Below are positions 45,301 to 53,544 of a stretch of DNA of 64,000 bases, one piece after another. The position numbers were made by a program, and so were the translations under genes. Origin of the DNA: MFD01213-c1 sp963704405 (lineage in GTDB: Bacteria > Planctomycetota > Phycisphaerae > Tepidisphaerales > Tepidisphaeraceae); NCBI GenBank assembly GCA_963704405.1, contig OY969903.1, positions 1,054,001-1,118,000 of the forward strand, read 5' to 3'. The stretch's first letter is position 1. Each line of letters begins with the position of its first letter. The notes under the pieces are model-generated. The model searched no databases and had not been told where the DNA came from. It saw only the letters and a program-made list of their open reading frames with translations.

Positions 45301-46302
45301 GGTGACGGCGACGAGCTGCGAGTTCACATTGTTCAGCCCGCTGGTGTTCCATGCGCCGTTCCCGAACGCGGCGCCGGTGCGCGGATTGATTGCGGTGGCG
45401 GGCATGTTTAAAGCACTGGTGCTCTGGAAGACGGCGCGAGTGTTGGCTGATCCCAGATTTCCGGAGGGGAGTGCGGTATTGCCTGTGCCGTAGCCTGCAT
45501 CCGTTGGCGTGCGAAGCCAGGGATGCGCGGCACTGTCGGTGGCGGGAGTGCTCACGAATGCCTGAACGGGCAGGACATCCGAAACCGCCATCTGAACGGC
45601 ATTCTGGCCGGAGATTCCTTGTGCGTTGACTGATGTATTGTTCCCCGCGAGATCAAAGCTGGGGGTCGGGTTGGATGCTGAGCCGGCAACGAAGGTTGAT
45701 GTTCCGGGGTAAAAATTTCCCAGCCCGTTGGCAACGGAACTTCCGGCGGGGCCGGTCCATGCGCCTTTGCCGGAGCCATATTGCTGATAGTTCACCCAGA
45801 CGTTATTGCCTGATGTGGCGCTGAGCGTGGGATTGCGGTCGATGTTGTCGGTCACGAACTGAACGGTGCCGATTTGATCGTTTGCCAATTCAAGCAGGCC
45901 TTCGACTGATCCGGATTCGTGGTATTCGAAGCGGATGGCGTCGGCCTGTTGTGCAGGTCCGGAGTTGACCGCGCCGGCTCCGGCGGTAGGGGAGGAGGCT
46001 GCCGGCGCAAGCTGGTAGGCGAAGGCTGAACCGCCGTTGGAATTCCAGGTGCTGAGATTCGATGGGTAGGTTGTGCCGCCGATAATTAATTGAGTGCCGG
46101 GCGTGACATCTGTAAAGGTGTTGGTGTTTTTCACAAACCAGTTTTTGAGGGCGGTTGAGCCGCTGGTTGAGATGGTCACTTCCGTGCCGGTGCTGAAGGT
46201 GTTTTGACCGGCTCGTGCGGGCAGTGCGGCCTGGGCGGCGGCGGCCAGGGCAGCGGTGGTAATAACGCGTCGATAGCAGCGATCCAGATTTTTCCGTTTC
46301 AC
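42310..46302 (-). CDS. PstS-like domain protein with dockerin-type repeats and PEP-CTERM signal
   Basis: 1330 residues from a GTG at 46302 with GGAGAGGTGG before it. The signal peptide is about 1-32. Residues about 35-470 resemble a phosphate-binding PstS-type periplasmic domain: TISTSGSTALKNWF near 40, an IGTVQFVTDNIDRNP-like strand, a VSDVLPVQAFV segment and RDVNSGTRN near 377. The rest holds four calcium-binding dockerin-type loops, GDYNGDGAFNGKD (near 760), DVNHDGQINLDD (near 890), GDADLSGTVDGTD (1226-1238) and GDFNHDGVIDGSD (1256-1268), plus Gly/Ser/Thr-rich beta-helical sequence. It ends in VPEPGTLSLALLASATLL and RRRRSC, a PEP-CTERM anchor. It follows the pseudopilin by 102 bp. Confidence 0.78.
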   Translation of the reverse strand: MKRKNLDRCYRRVITTAALAAAAQAALPARAGQNTFSTGTEVTISTSGSTALKNWFVKNTNTFTDVTPGTQLIIGGTTYPSNLSTWNSNGGSAFAYQLAPAASSPTAGAGAVNSGPAQQADAIRFEYHESGSVEGLLELANDQIGTVQFVTDNIDRNPTLSATSGNNVWVNYQQYGSGKGAWTGPAGSSVANGLGNFYPGTSTFVAGSASNPTPSFDLAGNNTSVNAQGISGQNAVQMAVSDVLPVQAFVSTPATDSAAHPWLRTPTDAGYGTGNTALPSGNLGSANTRAVFQSTSALNMPATAINPRTGAAFGNGAWNTSGLNNVNSQLVAVTATLFVANPGTGLTQLNRTDAQWLQLQGRLQNGATFNMTTRDVNSGTRNVAALETGIDPTWAVGLNDNGNGNNSASGGTSQISVGPGIRFSNKTAGGGELRPTVQSARMAIGTLSINDANGSTFNDNANPLRALSYSNVDSNTDGSRPASTYVAASYASIINGTYTIFQNEQFATLKAADSTYANANASNINVQGDTNVAADAAAGGITAGNASGDVRNLINNTLSSIANDLNAGKPASPAAGLMNQGYILPQLMQVRKNFDGGPIVTNDVAHGAIANQAFNPSAVAASSLSNPGEGGKMANADPSVVTSGSGSSVYGGNTVNGTGVPSGGTPFTSPISLTPNNYLFGNFNQTGVRDLYSSVVLAQKAQAALQSSGNNESAFAGSSNSVVVPTGVSALDTMAGQTGDTINASTNGGAGASKGDLIVLGDYNGDGAFNGKDLYSLAFGAALADAGNAPVFTGSGAATTYSSGGTISGGAATFSQKLPVSVLYKNAAMNYLNNIATTSQKTEAQVTISVNHGASAPTYAGVAANLVSLGSAGGQDVYTLDNGSGQNAFNPADVNHDGQINLDDAFIVDKFAGKSYTSQVDQQLATIGVDGTTNSAINQQPLSLVAATLVDYGSNDPAVNKIQQGDQNVVNAALTGAFNYAWYGGVTKTGALNISIAPVVGSKFQVPAGTTFTISSGGFTAGGTADPFTDNSGLATNGNHLNIVNNAALTIAGGAKVTGAINNGAGPLAGTTTVATGASLTAAHIRQDTLAASGTVTIAPQVGPRNTAATVSIVNQLNVAGATDAWTGKLDLTNNDLIIHGGNLAQVSNQLKAGLNLASPGGYWNGAGGIVSSTAAADSTHLTTLGVIQNNDGSGNPIYGATTAHGLFDGQNPGVGDVLVKYTYFGDADLSGTVDGTDYAKIDNGFVHNLTGWFNGDFNHDGVIDGSDYSLIDNAFNNQGASLAGGMSVGMLASNTAEIAGGAAAVPEPGTLSLALLASATLLKRRRRSC

Positions 46303-46404
46303 AATTCCACCTCTCCAGAAGAATGCGGTTTCTTGAGTGCGGGAACATCCCGGCGCCTCTGATTGATCCAACGCGCCTCTGATAAGAGGCCCTTCCGCGG
46401 CGCA

Positions 46405-47472
46405 TCAGTTGAGCACGTCATCGTGCGGAGCATACGAATAGAGCGTCGTTCCCCATTGCCACGGCGAGAGGGTCTCGCTGATGTGTTTTGTTTCGACGTG
46501 ACCATCGAGATAAAGGAAGTTGGTTTTGCGGAGATCCCAATCGTTGCGCAAATCGCCACCGCCAACCCTGCCCTGCTTCATTATGCCGTGGTTTCGACCG
46601 ACCCAATCCAGGCGTGTTTTGGGGGTGGTGCCGGGGACGGGGTTTGATGCCAGATCATTGATGGCGACGCGAACGACGCCTGAGCCGGGGGTCCAGAGAT
46701 CGATGTTGGTTCCACCTCCCGTAAGGCTCTTGAAGGCGTGAACGGGACGGTGGCTTTTGCATACCAGACCGCCGCCTACGTCGCCGGTATCCAGGACGAT
46801 GGTGGATATCTGGGTGAATTCGGTTGCCAGGATGACATCGGCCGATCCTTTGACGGACCCTGCTCGAACATATTGCGCGAGCCTGGTTGGATTGCCGGGC
46901 ATGTTCGAAGCGAACTTATTGCGGGGACAGAGCACTTCATTGAGCGTGTAGGCGAGACGCGGGGCCTGATAGTCGACGTAGCCAGTGACATCGGCGGCGA
47001 CGCCTGGATCAAAGTTGCCGGGGGCAGGATCGGTCGGGGGCAATCCACCATTGTCCAGCGAGGGGCATTGAAACACTTCCCACCCGCTGGCGGTGGCATA
47101 AGGCCCTGGCTGGGCGCTGGTGATTCCGAGGCCGCCGGCAGCGGAGGAGAATTTGGCGTCGCTTCGGGCGGAGCCAAAGAGATAGCTGGACCAATGGATA
47201 TATCCTTTGACGGGCGTGGTTGGATTTTGAGAGCCACCGACCAGGGAGTGCCCCACATAGAGATACGCCGCGGGCAGCGTTCCCTTGTTTTCGGACACAT
47301 ACATGGCGATTCCCTGCCCGATGGCGCGAAGGTTGGAGGAGCACTTGATTGTGTTGGCCGCCGCGCAGGCGCGATTCAGCGCCGGCAGCAGGATTCCAAT
47401 TAGTAATGCGATAATTCCAATAACCACTAACAGTTCAACCAGCGTGAATCCGCGCATTTTTGAATTGCGCAT
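46405..47472 (-). CDS. Type II/IV pseudopilin-like protein of the planctomycete H-X9-DG class
   Basis: 355 residues from the ATG at 47472 (GGAG upstream). The prepilin signal is KMRGFTLVELLVVIGIIALL, cleaved after Gly, and leads into an N-terminal helix with LRAIGQGIAMYVSENKG. The globular part has CPSLDNGG- and CPRNKF-type cysteines and ends with a NFLYLDGHVETKHI strand typical of the DUF1559/H-X9-DG family, which is expanded in planctomycetes. It is expected at the membrane or surface; pilin versus substrate role is not known. Transcribed into the downstream PEP-CTERM protein (102 bp gap with hairpin GCCTCT/AGAGGC at 46375-46390), so the two may act together. Confidence 0.85.
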   Translation of the reverse strand: MRNSKMRGFTLVELLVVIGIIALLIGILLPALNRACAAANTIKCSSNLRAIGQGIAMYVSENKGTLPAAYLYVGHSLVGGSQNPTTPVKGYIHWSSYLFGSARSDAKFSSAAGGLGITSAQPGPYATASGWEVFQCPSLDNGGLPPTDPAPGNFDPGVAADVTGYVDYQAPRLAYTLNEVLCPRNKFASNMPGNPTRLAQYVRAGSVKGSADVILATEFTQISTIVLDTGDVGGGLVCKSHRPVHAFKSLTGGGTNIDLWTPGSGVVRVAINDLASNPVPGTTPKTRLDWVGRNHGIMKQGRVGGGDLRNDWDLRKTNFLYLDGHVETKHISETLSPWQWGTTLYSYAPHDDVLN

Positions 47473-47814
47473 AAGAGCTCCTTCGAATGAGGCGCACATC
47501 GCCTCTCCTGGGTAAAAATCCTCCTGGACGACAATGTGCTCCCAAACGTCGCGAAGCCTTGCGGCGAAGGTGCGACTCACTGGCGGTTGACTGGCAGTAT
47601 GCGGGCCGATGATGAGGATTGAACGTGCGCCGTCTTAGCCTTTGTTAAAACAGCACGATGTCTGACGTGCTCCCATGCGGCCCTGATGGGGCGTGTTATC
47701 CGCTGCATTCATGAACGCATGCTTTTCGCTTGGTTAAGATCGAGGCAAATCTGCGCTAAGGTGTGGGATATTCTAAAGTAAAAAGCGGGGCGCGGCGGAG
47801 CTGCATCTTTGCAT
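47473..47814. other. Intergenic region upstream of the pseudopilin gene
   Basis: No gene supported. It should hold the promoter of the pseudopilin/PEP-CTERM pair and the end of the ymdB transcript. A hairpin with AGCACG/CGTGCT arms lies near 47651-47671. No clear promoter box was identified. Confidence 0.35.
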
Positions 47815-48660
47815 CTATTCCGGCGTGGGTTGGGGGGCACGGTCATCGGAGTCGTAGGCTTGTTCGGCGTTGCCGGCCAGGACTTCTATGCGTTCGATTG
47901 ACAAGGCGCGGCCGGTTTCGGGGTCGATTTCGGAAAGTACGCCGCAGAGTCGGACATCGCCGGTGGCTACGTCGAAAGGCGCGGGCATGTTGGTGGTCAT
48001 GTGCTTGATGACGCGATCTTTGCGGCGACCCAGGACTGAGTCGTAGGGCCCGCACATGCCTAAGTCGCTCACGAAAGCGCTGCCGCCGGCGAGGATTTTT
48101 CCGTCGGCGGTGGGGATGTGCGTGTGGGTTCCGAATATCAGCGAGACGCGGCCGTCCATGTAATGGCCTAGCGCGACTTTTTCGCTCGATGCCTCGGCGT
48201 GGATATCGCAGACGCAGACTCGGACGTGCCTGGGGATTTGTCCGAGCACGCGGTCGGCGGCGGCGAAAGGATCATCCGCCGGGAGGTTCATGAAGATGCG
48301 GCCGAGCAGGGAAAAGACGGCTACCGACGTGCCATTGTTGGTGTTGACAACCGTGAAGGTTCGACCGGCAGCGCCGGCGGCGAGGTTGGCGGGGCGGACA
48401 ACCCGTTCGCTGGTTTGCAGGGTGGGGATGATGTCGGCCTTGCGGTAGATGTGGTCGCCGAGCGTGACGACATCCACGCCGTAAGATCGGATTTTATGGA
48501 AAAGGTTCTGGGTGATGCCGCTTCCGCCGGCGATGTTCTCGGCGTTGGCGATGACGAGGTCCACCTGGCGGTCGCGGACGATGGCGGGGAGTTTGTCATG
48601 CACAACTTGACGACCGGGACGGCCAACGATGTCACCGAGGCAAAGGATGCGGAGGGGCAT
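47815..48660 (-). CDS. ymdB: YmdB-family metallophosphoesterase
   Basis: 281 residues of the TIGR00282 type, known in Bacillus as a 2',3'-cyclic nucleotide phosphodiesterase that affects biofilm and motility. Motifs: RILCLGDIVGRPGR with Asp10, VIANAENIAGG with Glu41 and Asn42, the TLGDHIYRK metal motif (Asp69, His70), the VCVCDIHAEASSEK segment and FGTHTHIPTAD. No signal peptide; the protein is cytoplasmic. The first metal-site residues are conserved; the enzyme is probably active. Confidence 0.9.
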   Translation of the reverse strand: MPLRILCLGDIVGRPGRQVVHDKLPAIVRDRQVDLVIANAENIAGGSGITQNLFHKIRSYGVDVVTLGDHIYRKADIIPTLQTSERVVRPANLAAGAAGRTFTVVNTNNGTSVAVFSLLGRIFMNLPADDPFAAADRVLGQIPRHVRVCVCDIHAEASSEKVALGHYMDGRVSLIFGTHTHIPTADGKILAGGSAFVSDLGMCGPYDSVLGRRKDRVIKHMTTNMPAPFDVATGDVRLCGVLSEIDPETGRALSIERIEVLAGNAEQAYDSDDRAPQPTPE

Positions 48661-48736
48661 TCTAGGGGAATATACCCGCCAGAGCAGAGCAGGTCACCTT
48701 GCGCGAGGAAAGATCGCCTTTCCAAACTGTGCGGCG

Positions 48737-49958
48737 TCAAAAACGATGCTGCCGCCGATATGCGGTCGGCGACTTGCCCACGGCGTCATGAAAACTCGCC
48801 GCCCAGTTGCTTGGCGTTGCTGAACCCCGCCATCATGGCGACCCGGGCCATCGTCTCGTCTGTTTCGGCCAGTACCTGCTTGGCCATTTCCACCTGGACT
48901 CTTGAAATTTCCTGGGCCGGCGTGCGACCAAGAACTTTAAGAAAGCGCTGATCCAGAGATCGCCGCGAAACCAGTACCTCGCGCAACACATCCGCAACCT
49001 GTAGGTGGTCCTGCACATGCATCGCGATATCGCGCACGGCGGCGGCAACATCCAAATCGACAATCACCTTCCTGCCCGAAGATCCCCGCGGGACCACACC
49101 CGCGGGTGGAATCAGAAGAGTCTCCTGCGCCGGTTTCTCGCCGCGCATCAGCCGCTCCAGCGTTCGAGCGGCCTCGTACCCGATCCGTTGCGTAGAAAGT
49201 GCGACGCTGGACAGGGACGGGTTAGCCAGTTCGCAGAATACGTCGTCGTTATCAACACCCAATATCGAAACGGCATCGGGCACTGCTAGTCCATGTTTCT
49301 GGCACACTGTTAGCAGTTGCAGCGCCCGCCGATCATTGCATGCCAGCACCCCCACCGGTTTTGGCAGCGCGGCGAGCCACTTCGCGAGAGCGCCATGCGG
49401 GTCTCCCGGCCCGTCTCCGACATCTTCACCGGCAGGCCAGAAGAATGAATCACAAGACAACCCAGCCGCCGCGATCGTCTCAGTGAAACCCTGCTTGCGT
49501 GACTGCGAATCATCACGCTGGTGCCAACCGAAGAATCCGAAATGAGCCAGCCCCAGTGACAGCAGATGAGCCGCCGCTACGCGTCCCACGGCCAGATCAT
49601 CGCTTGCGACCCGGATTCCGCTGGATTTGGGCCGCCATGCGGAAATGTCCACAGCGGGCAGACCCGATTGCAAGAGCTCTTTGGCTACCGCTGGATTACC
49701 GAAATGCCCGATTACCCCATCGACCGAAGCCACCGAAGGCTCCGTTAATAAAGGCACTGCTTCCGGTGGCACCAGCAACCACATCCACTCTGATTCCGCG
49801 CCGACGACGGCAATGCCCTGCACCACGCGTCGGCAGTACATGCGCGTCGGCTGGATTACGATCCCCACTCGCTTGGTTGGCTGCTTCGAAACAAGACCCT
49901 CCGCATAATTGATTACACACCATAGCCGCGGTGCCAGATAACGGCAAAGCTTTGCCAA
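48737..49958 (-). CDS. XylR-type regulator: periplasmic-binding-like domain plus AraC helix-turn-helix, frameshifted
   Basis: About 407 residues; the start is uncertain (the frame opens at a TTG at 49958 and has no ATG before the domain). The N-terminal 290 residues are LacI/GalR-like ligand-binding sequence (KRVGIVIQPTR, SILGVDNDDVFCELANPSLSSVALSTQRIGYEAARTLERL). The C-terminal AraC part (about 305-395) includes RRSLDQRFLKVLGRTPAQEI and VAMMAGFSNAKQLGGEF. Read straight, it stops at 48786 two codons later. One base over it gives the normal ending, HDAVGKSPTAYRRQHRF and a stop at 48737-48739. An extra base in the AAAA run at 48791-48794 explains this. Related XylR proteins activate pentose-use genes. 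Confidence 0.82.
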
Positions 49959-50160
49959 TGAACAGGTAGTCGGCGGCGAAAGTTACGACGATATATCAAC
50001 AGAGTTACCGATTGACCCGGGTTCAATCAATGCGCATAAGCGGCATGTCCGCTTTTGAAACCACGCGGTTGATCCCTGAACACGAGCCGTCTTCATTTGC
50101 CTCTTCGGGCATGGACGGCATGGCACGGACCGCCCTATCTCTTTACACGGAAGTTTTTCC

Positions 50161-53028
50161 ATGAATCGCCCCTCACGTTTTATACACCGCAAAATTTCAA
50201 ATCATCATATTAAATGTAAACTCGCGGCGGCGTGCTCGCCTTTGGAAAGGCTGGAATCCCGCCTACTGCTCTCCGGGGCGGTCCTCGCATCGGTTGTGCG
50301 TGGAAATCTGAACATTCAAGGCGACACGGCCGCAAATGCGATTGTACTGGATCAAATCGGCTTGAATCCTGACCAGGTTCGTATCTCCGGTGCCGGTGGC
50401 ACTTCCATCAACAATCAGCCCAACCCTGTTGTCGTCACCGGGGTGACGCGCGGTGTTGTCATCCGCATGGGCAACCTCGATGACAACGTAACCCTGCACG
50501 ACGTGAGCCTCCCCGGCAACGTCACCGTCTACGCCCGTGGCGGGACTAACACCATCACGTTCGACAATGTACAGGTTGCGACAAATCTGAACATCCAGAA
50601 TGGATCAATCCTGAGCACCACGTCTATTGCCAACACCACCGTTGGTCGGAACCTGACTATCGTCGCCCACGCCGGCGGACAAAACGTGGCGTTGCAATCC
50701 GTGGAAGTGCAGCGTGCCACGCAAATCTTCAGCGGAAAGGGCGCCGCCGTCATCACGATCGACGATTCAGTCTTCCACAATGCAGTGTACATCCGCACCG
50801 GCCAATCCGCGGACATGATTCAGATTGATTCCCGAGGCGGCCCCCTTGGCCCTCCGACAGTCTTTATGGCTCCCGTATGGATTTCGTTAAATGGGGGTGA
50901 CGACATCCTTCAATTGGGCGTCACCGGTGAAACGGGCAATCGGGCGGCTTTCTCCAGCGACCTGCATGTTTTTGCCGGAACAGGATACGACACGCTTCGC
51001 GATTTTGACGCGAGCAGCTACAGCGGCAAATCCCGCGTCTGGACCTCCAGCTTCGAATCGAATGCCCTTGCCTCCGATACGACGGCCCCCACGGTCAGTC
51101 TGAGCGACCCGGCGGATAATTCGATCGGGGTTCCCTTGAACAAGAAGATCGCCGCGGTCTTCAGCGAACCGATGGATCCGCTGACGATCACGGCGGCGAA
51201 CGTTACGCTCACAGACTCTAACCAAACGAATATTTCCGGAGTCGTGGCCTACGTGGGTACGACCGTAACCTTTACTCCCGACAGCCCTTTGGCCGCCAAC
51301 ACCGTCTACACGTTTGCTATCACCACAGCGGCGAAAGATCTTGATGGCATCCCGCTCGCCGGCGCCTTCACAGCAACCTTCACAAGCGGATCAACCGTCG
51401 ACATCACCGCGCCGACGCTGAATTCCACGGACCCCGCCGCCGCGGCGACGGGCGTTGCCCGGAACAAGAAGATCGCCGCGACCTTCAGCGAACCGATGGA
51501 CCCGCTGACCATAACCGCTGCAACCGTGACGCTGACGGCCCCGGGTCAGGTATTGGTGGCTGGAACAGTGGCATACGTCGGCACGACCATGACCTTCGCG
51601 TCCGCCGCACCGCTTGCCGCCAATACGGTCTATACCCTGTCCATCACGACAGGCGCCAAAGATCTTGCAGGCAATGCACTGGCGGCAAATTTTAACTCCA
51701 GCTTCACGACTGGAGCCACTGCAGATACCACGGCCCCCGAAGTGAGTTCGACAGATCCCGCCGCCAACGCGACAGCGGTCCCTTTGAATAAGAAAATCGC
51801 CGCCACCTTCAGCGAATCAATGGATCCGCTGACGATCACGGCGGCTAACGTGACAGTCACCTCGCCCGGTCATGTCTCTGTTGCCGGAACGGTGGCCTAC
51901 ATCGGCACCACCATGACCTTCACGCCGACCCACGCTCTTGCCGCCAACACCACTTTCACGGCGACAATTACAACCGCCGCCAGGGATCTGGCCGGAAATC
52001 CGCTGGCAAACAACTTTATCTGGAGCTTCACCACCGGCGCCACGCCTGATGTCATAGCCCCGACCGTCACTTCCACCAATCCGGTGGATCTACAGACCAA
52101 CGTGGTGATAAATAAGACGGTGGCCGCCACCTTCAGCGAATCCATGAATGCGCTGACGATCACCACTGCGACCTTCACGTTGAAAGATCCCAGCCATGCA
52201 TTGGTGACCGGCACGGTGAACTATGACACGGCAAGCAAGACGGCAGCATTCAAACCGTCAAGCAACCTCGCGCCCAACACCACTTACACCGCGACCATTG
52301 CCGGTGGACTCAATGGAGTCCAGGACCTTGCCGGAAATCCGATGGCCGTGGACATGGTTTGGACCTTCACCACCGGAAGCCAGGTTGCCCAGGCTCCGAT
52401 TAATCTGGGCTCAGCGGGCGCATTTGCAGTAATGGCGACCGCCTCCGTCAGCACCACCGGTGCTACGCATATCGACGGAGATGTGGGGCTGAACCCAGGA
52501 AGCGCGCAAGGAATTCCCCCGGCGCAAGTGAATGGAACGATCCATGTCGATGATCAGGCGGTCATTGCGGCCCAATCCGATCTGCTGGCCGCATACAATG
52601 ACGCTGTCAGCCGAACCGTAACTTCCGTCAGCCTCCCCGGCAATATGGGCGGGCTCACCTTCACCCCCGGCCTTTACACCAATTCCACCTCGGTACTCAT
52701 CCAAGGCGCGGGGCCGGCGAACAATGTCACGCTCGACGCCCAGGGAGACCCCAACGCCATCTTTATCTTCAAGATGGGTTCCACGCTCACGACGGGACCG
52801 GGCGCCCAGGTGATCCTGGCCGGTGGTGCCAAGGCCAGCAACATCTTCTGGCAGGTGGGAACTTCAGCAACGCTGGATACCACCACCATTTTCAAAGGCA
52901 GCATCCTTGCCGCAGTGACGATCACGGTGAACACGGGATCCGTCGTGGAAGGCCGACTCCTGGGCGGCTCAAACTCCGACGGCTCCGTTACGATCAATGC
53001 AAGCACCGTAACTGTGCCAACGCCGTAA
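50161..53028 (+). CDS. Large LEPR-type surface protein with Big_5 repeats and ice-binding-like (DUF3494) domain
   Basis: 955 residues. The N-terminus carries PLERLESRLLLSG (about 27-39), the LExRxLLS planctomycete motif. Residues about 40-300 are Asn/Gly/Thr-rich beta-helical repeats (for example NLDDNVTLHDVSLPGNVTVYA). Four Big_5 (SbsA-like) Ig modules follow, starting near 307, 415, 523 and 630, each with a TSTDPAANATAVPLNKKIAATFSESMDPLTIT-type unit. The last 210 residues (from about 744, INLGSAGAFAVMATASVS) match the DUF3494 ice-binding beta-solenoid family: GDVGLNPGSAQGIPPAQVNG, then DAQGDPNAIFIFKMG and ASNIFWQVG. A terminator follows at 53061. Interpretation as an adhesin with ice- or surface-binding tip is an inference. 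Confidence 0.85.
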   Translation: MNRPSRFIHRKISNHHIKCKLAAACSPLERLESRLLLSGAVLASVVRGNLNIQGDTAANAIVLDQIGLNPDQVRISGAGGTSINNQPNPVVVTGVTRGVVIRMGNLDDNVTLHDVSLPGNVTVYARGGTNTITFDNVQVATNLNIQNGSILSTTSIANTTVGRNLTIVAHAGGQNVALQSVEVQRATQIFSGKGAAVITIDDSVFHNAVYIRTGQSADMIQIDSRGGPLGPPTVFMAPVWISLNGGDDILQLGVTGETGNRAAFSSDLHVFAGTGYDTLRDFDASSYSGKSRVWTSSFESNALASDTTAPTVSLSDPADNSIGVPLNKKIAAVFSEPMDPLTITAANVTLTDSNQTNISGVVAYVGTTVTFTPDSPLAANTVYTFAITTAAKDLDGIPLAGAFTATFTSGSTVDITAPTLNSTDPAAAATGVARNKKIAATFSEPMDPLTITAATVTLTAPGQVLVAGTVAYVGTTMTFASAAPLAANTVYTLSITTGAKDLAGNALAANFNSSFTTGATADTTAPEVSSTDPAANATAVPLNKKIAATFSESMDPLTITAANVTVTSPGHVSVAGTVAYIGTTMTFTPTHALAANTTFTATITTAARDLAGNPLANNFIWSFTTGATPDVIAPTVTSTNPVDLQTNVVINKTVAATFSESMNALTITTATFTLKDPSHALVTGTVNYDTASKTAAFKPSSNLAPNTTYTATIAGGLNGVQDLAGNPMAVDMVWTFTTGSQVAQAPINLGSAGAFAVMATASVSTTGATHIDGDVGLNPGSAQGIPPAQVNGTIHVDDQAVIAAQSDLLAAYNDAVSRTVTSVSLPGNMGGLTFTPGLYTNSTSVLIQGAGPANNVTLDAQGDPNAIFIFKMGSTLTTGPGAQVILAGGAKASNIFWQVGTSATLDTTTIFKGSILAAVTITVNTGSVVEGRLLGGSNSDGSVTINASTVTVPTP

Positions 53029-53060
53029 ACAGCAGGGATTTTTACTGCTGATTGCCGCTT

Positions 53061-53105
53061 ATCCGGGGCATTGTGATCAACTGATCATGATGCCCCGGAT
53101 TCTTG
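53061..53105 (+). terminator. Rho-independent-like terminator after the adhesin gene
   Basis: ATCCGGGGCAT at 53061-53071 pairs with ATGCCCCGGAT at 53090-53100; an inner GATCA/TGATC pair adds to it, and TCTTGTT follows. It lies 33 bases after the stop of the large adhesin gene. Confidence 0.75.
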
Positions 53106-53187
53106 TTAGCGCGGAAATTCTCAGAATAGAACATCTTTCAATTCTGGTGGGATGTGAGCACGGCGGTTGTATTAGTAAATACGACCC

Positions 53188-53300
53188 GCCTTCGGGAGAG
53201 AGCGGGACGGCGAAAAGGCGCTGACTGTCCGGCCGCACGCGGTAATTGCCGTCAACCAGCCGCCTTCGTCGCCGTCCCAGCCCTCTCCCGTCGGGGTCGG
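53188..53300. repeat. Inverted repeat in the 53029-53544 gap
   Basis: ttcgggagagagcgggacgg near 53191-53210 and ccgtcccagccctctcccgt near 53272-53291 are near-perfect reverse complements around a GC-rich middle. The remaining gap holds no gene that I can support. Confidence 0.6.
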
Positions 53301-53544
53301 GGTAAAGGTGGGACCGTTAAGCAGACTTTAACTATGAACCGCTCGTGGTCTTTCCAGATTGAAAAGCCCGGCGTTTGAGCGACCGCACCCGGGCGGCGCT
53401 CGCCGTGTTCTGATTGAACTATTGCGAAGGTAATGCCACAGGAAGAATCGTTGCAGATTGCCAAAACTGTGGGGAAATCCATATACCGCCGGGCGGGGCG
53501 GTCAATAAATCATTTCAAATTGCAAGAAAAGACCCCATGAGATT

